Shown piece after piece: positions 54,601 to 62,761 of a stretch of 64,000 nt of DNA. Source of the DNA: Paraburkholderia franconis (GTDB taxonomy: Bacteria > Pseudomonadota > Gammaproteobacteria > Burkholderiales > Burkholderiaceae); assembly GCF_009362735.1 (NCBI RefSeq), contig NZ_WHNP01000004.1:124001-188000 (forward strand), written 5' to 3'. Both the position numbers and the translations under genes were made by a program. The stretch's first letter is position 1. Every line of letters begins with the position of its first letter. The notes below the pieces were generated by a model. That model worked only from the letters and a program-made list of their open reading frames with translations, was not told the origin of the DNA and searched no databases.

Positions 54601-56523
54601 CAATCGACCGATTTCACCGTGGTCGGCGTCGGCGACATGTCGGGCGACGTGTTCGGCAACGGCATGCTGCTGTCGCCGCATATCCGCCTCATTGCCGCGT
54701 TCGATCATCGGCACATCTTTCTCGATCCGAATCCCGATCCTGCCGCGAGCTTTGCCGAACGCGAGCGTCTGTTCGCGCTGGAACGATCGAGCTGGGCCGA
54801 CTATGATCCGTCGCTGATCTCGGCGGGCGGCGGCGTGTTCGCACGCAGCGCAAAGACGATTCCGCTTTCGGCCGCCGTGCAATCGATGCTCGGCATCACG
54901 GCCGCCGCGCTCGCGCCGACGGAACTGATACGCGCGATCCTTCACGCGCCCGTCGATCTGCTGTACAACGGCGGCATCGGCACCTACGTGAAGGCGAGCC
55001 GCGAAACGCATGCGCAGGTCGGCGACAAGACCAACGACGCCGTGCGCGTGAACGGTTGCGATCTGCGCTGCAAGGTGATCGCGGAAGGCGGCAACCTCGG
55101 CCTCACGCAACTGGGGCGCATCGAATTCGCGCAGCACGGCGGCCGCGTGAATACGGATGCGATCGACAATTCGGCGGGCGTCGATTGCTCCGATCATGAA
55201 GTGAACATCAAGATCCTGCTCGGCCTCGTGGTCGCGGACGGCGAGATGACGGAGAAGCAGCGCAATGCGCTGCTCGCGGAAATGACGGAGGAAGTCGGCC
55301 TGCTCGTGTTGCAGGACAACTACTATCAGACGCAGGCGCTGTCGATTGCCGGGCGCTACGCCGCTGAAATGCTCGACGCCGAAACGCGGATGATGCGCTA
55401 CCTCGAACGCACAGGCCGCCTGAATCGCGTGATCGAGTTTCTGCCCACTGACGATGAAATCAACGAACGTCATGCGGCCAAACAGGGTCTGACGTCGCCC
55501 GAGCGCGCGGTGCTGCTCGCGTACAGCAAGATGTGGCTCTACGATGCGCTGCTCGAATCCGATGTGCCCGAAGATCCGCTCGTCGCGGACATGCTGGTCG
55601 ATTACTTTCCGAAACCGCTGCGTCAGCGCTTCGGCGAGCCGATGCGGCGCCATCCGTTGCGCCGCGAAATTCTCGCGACGCATCTGACGAATGCGCTGAT
55701 CAACCGCGTCGGCTGCGCGTTCGTGCTGCGGATGATGGAAGAAGCCGATGTGAGTCCCGGCGATATCGTGCGCGCGTGCATCGTCGCGCGCGACATCTTC
55801 GATCTGAACGACGTGTGGCGCAACATCGATGCGCTCGACAACCGCGTTGCCGATGACGTGCAGGCGCGCATGTTCGTCGAGATCACGAAGCTGCTGGAGC
55901 GCGCGGCGCTGTGGATTCTGCGTCATCTGAAGTCGGGCGACGTGAAGGATGTGAGCGTGACCGACCTGATCGCGCGTTGCCGCGATGCCGCGCAACGGCT
56001 CGCGCCACAACTGCCGATGCTGCTGCCCGCAGCGGATATCGAAGCGTTGTCCGAACGCCAGCGCGTGCTCGTCGATGCGGGCGTCGACAGCGAGCTTGCC
56101 GTGCGCGTCGCGAGCGGCGACATTCCGGCCGCGTTGCTAGACATTGCCGAAGTCGCATCGGCGACGCAACGCGGTATCGAGCTCGTGGCAGGCGTGTATT
56201 TCGCGTTGGGCACGCAGCTGAACTACGGCTGGATCGGCGAGCGCGCGGCGGAACTGCCGACGCCGGCGAACTGGGATGTGATCGCGCGCGCGGGCGCGCT
56301 GGCCGAACTCGGGCGGCTGAAGCGCGCGCTGACCACGGGCGCGCTCGCCGAAACGCCCGACGCGAACGACGCGCAAGCCGTCGTCGATGCATGGCGCAGC
56401 AAGCGCGAAGCAGTGCTCGGACGCTACGCGCAGCTGCTGACGGAGCTGCGCGCGGCAGGCGGCGCGAGTCTGTCGATGCTGCTCGTCGTGGTCGGCGCGA
56501 TGGCGACGCTCGAACGCCACTGA
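51679..56523 (+). CDS. gdhB: NAD-specific glutamate dehydrogenase (180-kDa class)
   Basis: A 1614-residue enzyme of the large NAD-GDH class (L_GDH180), converting glutamate to 2-oxoglutarate and ammonium. The N-terminal 700 residues are ACT-like regulatory regions ([19 protein letters not shown]). The catalytic core is about 770-1190, with [24 protein letters not shown] cut to [27 protein letters not shown], the dinucleotide region [13 protein letters not shown] and [16 protein letters not shown] helical C-terminus follows. ATG 51679 has GGAGG ahead; 33 upstream codons are rejected. Homologues in Pseudomonas are about 1620 residues and respond to arginine. Monocistronic. Confidence 0.95.
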   Translation: [1614 protein letters not shown]

Positions 56524-56624
56524 AGCAGGGAAGGGCGGCGCGCCCGACGACGGCGCGCGCCGCCGCGCATGCCGCGGCGGCCTGCGCCCGCGCGCCCTGT
56601 TCGACAGCAATGCAGCGGATTGCC

Positions 56625-56642
56625 CGATAATAGTCGTTATCG
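56625..56642. promoter_or_regulatory. Inverted repeat in selD promoter
   Basis: CGATAA-TAGTCG-TTATCG, 21 bases before the selD ATG, containing a -10-like GATAAT. Possible operator. Confidence 0.35.
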
Positions 56643-56663
56643 ACAATCCTTCACTAAACGATC

Positions 56664-57737
56664 ATGACCGAATCCGCTGCTACTTCCAACGTTGCGTCCA
56701 ATGTGCCGCGTCTGACGAGCCTGTCGCATGGCGGCGGCTGCGGGTGCAAGATCGCGCCCGGCGTGCTGTCCGATCTGCTGAAGCGCAACATGCCGATGCC
56801 GTCGTTTCCCGACCTGCTGGTGGGCACGGAAACGGCCGATGACGCAGCCGTCTATCGCCTGAACGACGAGCAGGCGATCATCGCGACCACCGATTTCTTC
56901 ATGCCGATCGTCGACGATCCGTACGATTTCGGCCGCATTGCCGCCACCAACGCGCTCTCGGATGTCTACGCGATGGGTGGCAAGCCGATCCTCGCGCTTG
57001 CGCTCGTGGGCATGCCGATCAACGTGTTGCCGCACGACGTGATCGCGGCCGTGCTGCGCGGCGGAGAGGACGTTTGCGCGCAGGCGGGCATTCCCGTCGC
57101 GGGCGGCCATTCGATCGATTCCGTCGAGCCGATCTACGGTCTTGCCGCGCTCGGTGTCGTGCATCCGAAGCGTGTGAAGCGCAATGCGTCGGCGCAGGCC
57201 GGCGACGTGCTCGTGCTCGGCAAGCCGCTCGGCGTGGGCGTGCTGTCGGCGGCGCTCAAGAAAAATCAGCTCGACGAGGCCGGTTATGCGGCGATGATCG
57301 CCGCGACGACGAAACTCAATCGCCCCGGCACGGAGCTCGCCGCACTCGACGGCGTGCACGCGATGACGGACGTGACGGGCTTCGGCCTGCTCGGCCATGC
57401 GCTCGAACTCGCGCGCGGCGCGAAGCTGACGGCGCGCGTGCGCTACGCCGATCTGCCGTGGATCGCGGGCGTCGATGCGCTCGCGGCGGCGGGCACGTTC
57501 ACGGGCGCATCGGGCCGCAACTGGGCTTCGTATGGCGAAGACGTGCGCCTCGCCGACAGCCTGCCCGCAACGGCGCGCACGTTGCTCACCGATCCACAGA
57601 CGTCGGGCGGTCTGCTTGTGTCGTGCTCGCCGTCCGTCGTCGATGACGTGCTCGCGATCTTCCGCGCCGACGGTTTCGATCGCGCGGCCGTGATCGGCGA
57701 ACTGCACGATGGCGCATCGCGCGTCGAAGTCGTCTGA
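56664..57737 (+). CDS. selD: Selenide, water dikinase
   Basis: A 357-residue enzyme making selenophosphate from selenide and ATP, the selenium donor for selenocysteine and 2-selenouridine. The active-site motif HGGGCGCK has Cys26 (equivalent to E. coli Cys17) and Lys29, so it is the Cys rather than the Sec form. Also TTDFFMPIVDDPYDFGRIAATNALSDVYAMGG, shortened here to DPYDFGRIAATNALSD, VAGGHSID and the C-terminal DPQTSGGLL. No selA, selB or mnmH gene is adjacent. It precedes a cation diffusion facilitator gene by 42 bases. Confidence 0.95.
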   Translation: MTESAATSNVASNVPRLTSLSHGGGCGCKIAPGVLSDLLKRNMPMPSFPDLLVGTETADDAAVYRLNDEQAIIATTDFFMPIVDDPYDFGRIAATNALSDVYAMGGKPILALALVGMPINVLPHDVIAAVLRGGEDVCAQAGIPVAGGHSIDSVEPIYGLAALGVVHPKRVKRNASAQAGDVLVLGKPLGVGVLSAALKKNQLDEAGYAAMIAATTKLNRPGTELAALDGVHAMTDVTGFGLLGHALELARGAKLTARVRYADLPWIAGVDALAAAGTFTGASGRNWASYGEDVRLADSLPATARTLLTDPQTSGGLLVSCSPSVVDDVLAIFRADGFDRAAVIGELHDGASRVEVV

Positions 57738-57779
57738 TCCTGCGTTGCGCCCCTCGCATTACGACAACACGAAGAGCCT

Positions 57780-58706
57780 ATGACAGAAGAATCACCGAAG
57801 GCCATTTTTTACGCGCTCGCGGCGAACCTCGGCATTGCGCTGTGCAAGTTCGCCGCAGCGGCATTCACTGGTTCGGGCTCGATGTTCGCGGAAGCGATTC
57901 ACTCGACGGCCGATTGCGGCAATCAGGTGCTGCTGCTGTTCGGCCTGAAGCAGGCGCGCCGGCCGGCAAGCATGTTGCATCCGCTCGGCGCGGGACGCGC
58001 GATCTACTTCTATTCGCTGATCGTCGCGTTGCTGCTGTTCTTCGTCGGCGGTGTGTTTTCCGTCTATGAAGGCGCGCATCGGCTCGTTGCGCGCGAGCCG
58101 CTGTCGCATGCGTATATCGCGCTCGGCGTGCTGGGCGTGTCGGTCGTGCTCGAAGCGTTTTCGCTGATGGGCGCGCTCAAGGAAATCCGCAAGACGAATC
58201 CCAACAAGTCGATGTGGCGATGGTTTCGCGAGACGCGCGAATCGGAGCTGCTCGTCGTCACGGGCGAAGACGTGGCCGCGCTGCTCGGTCTCGCGATCGC
58301 GTTCGCCGCCGTGCTTGCAACGATGGTGACGGGCAATCCCGCGTATGACGCGTGGGGCTCGATCGGCGTCGGCGTGCTGCTGATGGTGATTGCGTTCCTG
58401 GTTGCGCGCGAGGTGAAGTCGATGATCATCGGCGAATCCGCGAGCCCGGAAGTGCGGCGCGCGATCGAAGCGCATCTGCGTACACGCAACGAGATTCGCA
58501 GCATCATCAATCTGATCACGCTGCAATGGGGCAAACACGTGGTGGTCGCGGTGCAGGCGGAGATGATCGACTACGAAAGCGGCCGCGCAATGGTCGATGC
58601 GATCAACGTCGTCGAAGCAGATCTTCAAGAGGAATTTCCGCAGGTGCGGTGGGTCTTTTTCGAACCGGATGTACCGAGAGTGCGCACTGAGGCTTCACTC
58701 GATTAA
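57780..58706 (+). CDS. Cation diffusion facilitator (CDF) transporter
   Basis: A 308-residue CDF protein with six spans and a C-terminal cytoplasmic domain. The zinc-site motif in helix 2 reads FAEAIHSTADCGNQ (HxxxD) and in helix 5 LVVTGEDVAALLGLA (HD replaced by ED). That resembles the SLC30A9/ZNT9-like branch rather than ZitB or FieF. Metal specificity is uncertain. Probably co-transcribed with selD. Confidence 0.88.
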   Translation: MTEESPKAIFYALAANLGIALCKFAAAAFTGSGSMFAEAIHSTADCGNQVLLLFGLKQARRPASMLHPLGAGRAIYFYSLIVALLLFFVGGVFSVYEGAHRLVAREPLSHAYIALGVLGVSVVLEAFSLMGALKEIRKTNPNKSMWRWFRETRESELLVVTGEDVAALLGLAIAFAAVLATMVTGNPAYDAWGSIGVGVLLMVIAFLVAREVKSMIIGESASPEVRRAIEAHLRTRNEIRSIINLITLQWGKHVVVAVQAEMIDYESGRAMVDAINVVEADLQEEFPQVRWVFFEPDVPRVRTEASLD

Positions 58707-58883
58707 AGCACCATGGTTCTTTATATTTGCCTTTCTTTTATGCGTAATAGCTATTCAATTCGCTAATTCGGAAATTGGCTAATGGAAAACAATTGAATGC
58801 CTTCTATACTTAGCTCCGCCCTTTTCCGCGAGGGCATGCATTCCATTCCCAATCGACGAATACGCACAAAGGAAGGACTTGTC

Positions 58884-59954
58884 ATGGTGACTCGCACGGC
58901 TGGAGTTTTAACCGCATTGGCATTGGCCGCATGCTCGGCCATTTCGCCGCTCGCGAACGCGCAGGATGACGCCGGTTTCTCTCAAGGCAATGGCGAGTCG
59001 AAAGGCCGTCCCGTCAAGGTGATGATCATTTCGATGTTCGGGCCGGAAGGGCAGGTGTGGCTCGACAAGCTGGGCCCGTGGCAAGACATCTCCGTTGCGG
59101 GTCTTTCGCCCGACTATCCCGCCATTCATTGCAACAAGCAGGACATCTGCGTGATGACGACGGGCATGGGGCACGCGAATGCGGCTGCATCGACGATGGC
59201 ACTCGCGTTCTCTTCGCGTTTCGATTTGCGGCATACGTATTTCATGGTCGCGGGCATTGCGGGTATCGATCCGATTCAGGGCACGGTCGGCTCCGCGGCG
59301 TGGGCCAAATACCTTGTCGATTTCGGCATTCAATGGGAAATAGACGGACGCGAAATTCCTTCAGGCTGGAATACCGGTTATCTCGGCATCAATACGAAAA
59401 GCCCGACAGACAAGCCGCCGCTCGACTACAAAACGGAACTGTTCCAGTTGAATCCGCGACTCGCCGATACGGCTTTTGCGCTGTCGCGTAGCGTGGTGCT
59501 TTCGGACAATCCGCAAGCCCAGGCGGCGCGTGCCAAATACAATTACGCGCCCGCCAATCGTCCGCCCACTGTCATTCAGTGCGACACGCTTGCGGGCGAT
59601 ACGTGGTGGTCCGGCACGAAGCTAGGCGAACGCGCGCGCGAATGGACGAAGATTCTCACGGACGGCAAGGGCGTCTACTGCACGACGCAGCAGGAAGACA
59701 ACGCAACGTACGAAGCGCTGAAACGCGCGGCGAGCGCGCATCGCGTCGATCTGAATCGCGTGGCCGTGTTGCGCGCGGGCTCGGATTTCGATCGTCCATA
59801 CGATGGCCAGACGAGCGCGGACAATCTGCTCAACTACGCTGCGCAAGGCGGCTTCAACATTGCACTCGAGAACCTCTATCGCGCGGGTAATCCGCTCGTG
59901 CAGGATATTGTGTCGCATTGGGGCGAATGGCGCGATGGCGTGCCGCAACGCTAG
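58884..59954 (+). CDS. Purine nucleoside permease-family (NUP) exported protein
   Basis: A 356-residue NUP-family protein with a signal peptide (VTRTAGVLTALALAACSAIS; predicted cleavage near NAQDD). Seen: KVMIISMFGPEGQVWLDKLG, PAIHCNKQDICVMTTGMGHAN, YFMVAGIAGIDPIQGTVGSAAW, CDTLAGDTWWSGTKLGE and LRAGSDFDRPYDGQTS. Although called a permease after a Candida gene, the family has a nucleoside-phosphorylase-like fold, and the exported form probably binds or cleaves nucleosides in the periplasm. AAGGAAGG precedes ATG 58884. Confidence 0.85.
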   Translation: MVTRTAGVLTALALAACSAISPLANAQDDAGFSQGNGESKGRPVKVMIISMFGPEGQVWLDKLGPWQDISVAGLSPDYPAIHCNKQDICVMTTGMGHANAAASTMALAFSSRFDLRHTYFMVAGIAGIDPIQGTVGSAAWAKYLVDFGIQWEIDGREIPSGWNTGYLGINTKSPTDKPPLDYKTELFQLNPRLADTAFALSRSVVLSDNPQAQAARAKYNYAPANRPPTVIQCDTLAGDTWWSGTKLGERAREWTKILTDGKGVYCTTQQEDNATYEALKRAASAHRVDLNRVAVLRAGSDFDRPYDGQTSADNLLNYAAQGGFNIALENLYRAGNPLVQDIVSHWGEWRDGVPQR

Positions 59955-59991
59955 CGTTAAAACGCAAGACATCAAATCCGTATCTGGAAGT

Positions 59992-60031
59992 GCAAAGCGC
60001 TCAATCGTATAAAAGCGATTGAGCGCTTTGC
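59992..60031 (+). terminator. Strong hairpin after the NUP gene
   Basis: 16-base perfect arms GCAAAGCGCTCAATCG / CGATTGAGCGCTTTGC around TATAAAAG, 37 bases past the stop. Only weakly T-rich afterwards, but stable enough to terminate in either direction. Confidence 0.65.
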
Positions 60032-60090
60032 TATTGCACAGTGCTTTTGTGCACGCTTACCGCGCACTCATTGCGCACACACGGTACAAC

Positions 60091-60159
60091 TCAATGCGTG
60101 CGATAAGGCGTCCACACGGGAATGTCCGTGCTCCAGTCATCGAGTTCTGACGGGCTCAT
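60091..60159 (-). CDS. Putative 22-residue micropeptide
   Basis: ATG 60159 to TGA 60091 encodes MSPSELDDWSTDIPVW and then TPYRTH. GCAGGAG sits seven bases ahead of the start, one of the best ribosome-binding sites here. Acidic and Trp-rich; no signal peptide. It follows the DUF4148 gene on the same strand by 33 bases. Function unknown. Confidence 0.45.
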   Translation of the reverse strand: MSPSELDDWSTDIPVWTPYRTH

Positions 60160-60192
60160 GATCGGCTCCTGCAATTAAAACGAAGATTTAGC

Positions 60193-60513
60193 TTATTGGC
60201 CGCGAGCGACGCGCACGCTGCGCTGTTCTTGTTCGTCGTTCTGCACGGCGAGACGCTCCGCTTGCGTGCGGCCAACGAGGCCTTGCTCCGGATACGAGGT
60301 CTTGTTCAGCGAGGGCAGCGTGCCATCGCGATACGCGTCCGTCAGTTCCGCACGAACTTCAGCGCGCGACTTCTGCGCCGATGCGCTCTCCGAATGCTGC
60401 CACCACTGATCGTTGTACGAACCCGCGCGGCCGATTCCGCCACCGCCTTGAGCGAATGCCGGTGCGCTGACGAGCAGCGAAAGAACAAGACCTGCCAGTA
60501 GATTGCGCTTCAT
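60193..60513 (-). CDS. DUF4148 exported protein
   Basis: A 106-residue protein with a signal peptide (MKRNLLAGLVLSLLVSAPAFA) and the DUF4148 core SRAEVRAELTDAYRDGTLPSLNKTSYPEQ, shown as SRAEVRAELTDAYRDGTLP, then GRTQAERLA. Second DUF4148 member in the window, only distantly similar to the first. GGGGTGA precedes ATG 60513. Periplasmic, unknown function. Confidence 0.85.
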   Translation of the reverse strand: MKRNLLAGLVLSLLVSAPAFAQGGGGIGRAGSYNDQWWQHSESASAQKSRAEVRAELTDAYRDGTLPSLNKTSYPEQGLVGRTQAERLAVQNDEQEQRSVRVARGQ

Positions 60514-60635
60514 GATTCACCCCTGTGTTTCGTTTGCCGCGCCTCGATCGGCGCTGCGACAGGGTGAAATGTAGGCTTTGACGTGCGGGCGATAAACCCG
60601 ACTTTCGTGAAATGAATTGTCGTGATTTCGGAACA

Positions 60636-60656
60636 ATCGCGGCGCGAAGCCGCGAT
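60636..60656 (-). terminator. Hairpin after the LysR gene
   Basis: Stem ATCGCGGC / GCCGCGAT with loop GCGAA, 28 bases past the LysR stop on the minus strand. No T-run, so only a weak terminator candidate. Confidence 0.4.
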
Positions 60657-60683
60657 CGTCCATTTAAACAAAGGCCGCGCGGA

Positions 60684-61688
60684 TCAGGCGACCCACTCCG
60701 ACATGACGGGCGTATTGATGTCCGGCGCGGATTCTTTCTGCTCGAACGTGCGCTGCGAGCACGTCTTGTCGAGGCTCGCACGGCCGCTCAAGAGCGGACA
60801 GCGGTCGAACAGTTCCGCAATCCAGTCGACGAATACACGCACCTTCGACGACAGATGCCGGCTATGCGGATACACGACGGAGATCGGCATCGGCAGCGGT
60901 TTCAGATCGGGCAGCACTTCGACCAGTTGCCCCGAGCGCAGATGCGGCAGCACCATGAAGAGCGGCGGCTGGATCAGGCCGAAGCCTTCGAGGCCGCACG
61001 TCACGTAAGCGTCCGCGTCATTCACAGACACCAGGCCCTTCATTTTCACTTCGAGTTCCTTGCCGTCGACGAGAAACGACCAGTCCATAGTGCGGCCCGT
61101 GCGGCTCGAAAAATAATTGACGGCCTTGTGATGTTCGAGATCTTCGAGCGTCTGAGGAATGCCCGCGCGCTCGACATACGACGGCGCCGCGCACGACACG
61201 CCTTCGAATAACCCTATTCGACGTGCGACCAAAGACGAATCCTGCAGCGCGCCGACGCGCACCACGCAATCGACGCCTTCCTGCAAGAGATCGACAGGGC
61301 GATCGGACAGGCCGAGTTGCAGATCGATATCCGGGTACTTCGTGTGGAATTCGCACAATGCGGGAATGACGAGCAAACGTCCGATCGATCCCGGCATGTC
61401 GATACGCAGCTTGCCACTCGGCTTTTTATTGCCGCTCTGAAAACTCGCTTCCGTCTCTTCGACATCGGCAAGAATGCGCACGCAGCGCTCGTAATACGCG
61501 GCGCCATCGGGCGTCAGCGACAGACGGCGCGTCGTACGGTGCAACAGGCGCGTGCCGAGAAAAGCTTCGAGATTCTGGATGATCGTCGTGACGGAAGCGC
61601 GTGGCAGATCGAGCGTTTCCGCAGCCCGGGTGAAGCTATTCGTGTCGACGACCCGGGTGAACACTTGCATGGCCTGAAGCCGGTCCAT
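60684..61688 (-). CDS. LysR-family regulator of an RND efflux operon (BpeT/CeoR-like)
   Basis: A 334-residue LysR regulator. The N-terminal HTH reads MQVFTRVVDTNSFTRAAETL and LPRASVTTIIQNLEAFLGTRL; the effector domain follows (LRIDMPGSIGRLLVIPALCEF). It is divergent from a lipase-like gene and an RND adaptor gene, the exact arrangement of B. pseudomallei bpeT-llpE-bpeEF-oprC and B. cenocepacia ceoR-llpE-ceoAB-opcM. There the regulator responds to salicylate or chloramphenicol-type compounds. CGGAGG precedes ATG 61688. A Ser/Cys-containing tail of about 35 residues extends past the usual LysR end. Confidence 0.85.
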   Translation of the reverse strand: MDRLQAMQVFTRVVDTNSFTRAAETLDLPRASVTTIIQNLEAFLGTRLLHRTTRRLSLTPDGAAYYERCVRILADVEETEASFQSGNKKPSGKLRIDMPGSIGRLLVIPALCEFHTKYPDIDLQLGLSDRPVDLLQEGVDCVVRVGALQDSSLVARRIGLFEGVSCAAPSYVERAGIPQTLEDLEHHKAVNYFSSRTGRTMDWSFLVDGKELEVKMKGLVSVNDADAYVTCGLEGFGLIQPPLFMVLPHLRSGQLVEVLPDLKPLPMPISVVYPHSRHLSSKVRVFVDWIAELFDRCPLLSGRASLDKTCSQRTFEQKESAPDINTPVMSEWVA

Positions 61689-61780
61689 TGCAAACCTCCG
61701 AAAGAGCCGGAGCACTGGTGAAGCATCCGCTTTAGTTGGCTGGTGGCGCCGAATAAAGCCTTTCGATTGTTCAGGTGCAC

Positions 61781-61838
61781 CGAATTGTGTTGCCGGATTA
61801 TAGGCATTTATTTGGAAGTCTGCTGGACCCACAATTCG
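61781..61838. promoter_or_regulatory. Spaced inverted half-sites in efflux control region
   Basis: CGAATTGTG at 61781-61789 and its exact inverse CACAATTCG at 61830-61838, 49 bases apart (about five helical turns), between the LysR and lipase-like genes. Suitable as two regulator contact points. Confidence 0.45.
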
Positions 61839-61874
61839 CACCATTCGATAGCTTCGCGCATTGCGCTGTTCGAC

Positions 61875-62729
61875 ATGGATGCATTCAACCCGCGCCACAC
61901 CTTTGTCCCGCCGGCCACGAGCCTGGCGGAAAACGCTGCGTCGCTCGATGTCACCGACGTGCAGATAGAAGGCTACGCGCAGGACATCACTTTGCGCCTG
62001 TACCGGCGGGCCGCCGCGAAAAGCGGCTTGCCGATCCTGCTCTATTTCCACGGCGGAGGTTTCGTGCGCGGCTCGCTCGCAGAAGCCGATTTCGCCGCGC
62101 GTTATTTCGCGCAACACACGCCCGCACTCGTCGTGTCGGTCGGCTATTCGCTCGCGCCGCAGTTTCCGTTTCCCGCCGCGCCAGAAGATGCGCATCGCGC
62201 GGCGCTGTGGGTGCAGACACGCGCACGCGCGTTCGGCGGCAACACGAAAAAGATCGGCGTCGCGGGCCACGACGCGGGCGGCTCGCTTGCGAATTGCCTC
62301 GCGTTCATTGGCCGCGATCGCGGCGATGTGCGCATCGATGCGCAAGCGCTGTTCGGCCCGATGCTCGATCCGAGCCTCACGCGTCTTGGCGACGAAAAGC
62401 GCTTGAGCTCGGACATCACCGCGAGCGAATGCGCGGCGTGTTATCGCGCGTATCTCCCGCAAGCGGCGCAGCGCATGCACCCATATGCGGCGCCTCTCGA
62501 ATCGGTGCGGCTCAAGGGCTTGCCCGCGACGCTGATCGCGACCGCGCAAAACGACGTGCTGCACGTCGAAGCGGAGAAGTACGCGAGCAACCTGATCGAG
62601 GCCGGCGTGCAGACGCAGGTGGTGCGCTATCCGAGCGTGTCGCACGCGGCGCTCGCCAATCATTCCGCGGCGCTGCTCGAGGCCGTTCGATTCTTCCAGT
62701 GGCGCTTCGACGAGCGCTCACTCCGATAA
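61875..62729 (+). CDS. llpE: Lipase-like alpha/beta hydrolase (LlpE-like), nucleophile Ser replaced
   Basis: A 284-residue protein of the hormone-sensitive-lipase group. The oxyanion motif HGGGF is at 59-63. The nucleophile elbow, normally GDSAGG, is GHDAGG (131-136), so Ser is replaced by Asp133. The acid (QNDVLH) and His (VSHAAL) positions look conserved. It is therefore probably not a classical serine esterase, unless it uses another mechanism. Position between the LysR gene and the RND adaptor matches llpE of the CeoAB/BpeEF loci, where its role is undefined. Start ATG 61875 follows the family. Confidence 0.82.
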   Translation: MDAFNPRHTFVPPATSLAENAASLDVTDVQIEGYAQDITLRLYRRAAAKSGLPILLYFHGGGFVRGSLAEADFAARYFAQHTPALVVSVGYSLAPQFPFPAAPEDAHRAALWVQTRARAFGGNTKKIGVAGHDAGGSLANCLAFIGRDRGDVRIDAQALFGPMLDPSLTRLGDEKRLSSDITASECAACYRAYLPQAAQRMHPYAAPLESVRLKGLPATLIATAQNDVLHVEAEKYASNLIEAGVQTQVVRYPSVSHAALANHSAALLEAVRFFQWRFDERSLR

Positions 62730-62761
62730 ACAAACTTCTCAACTAAATTCCGGAGTCTGAC

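Noticed and set aside
53050..56010. 986-codon open frame opposite the glutamate dehydrogenase gene
   Set aside because: Mirror of a conserved enzyme gene with no recognisable motif.
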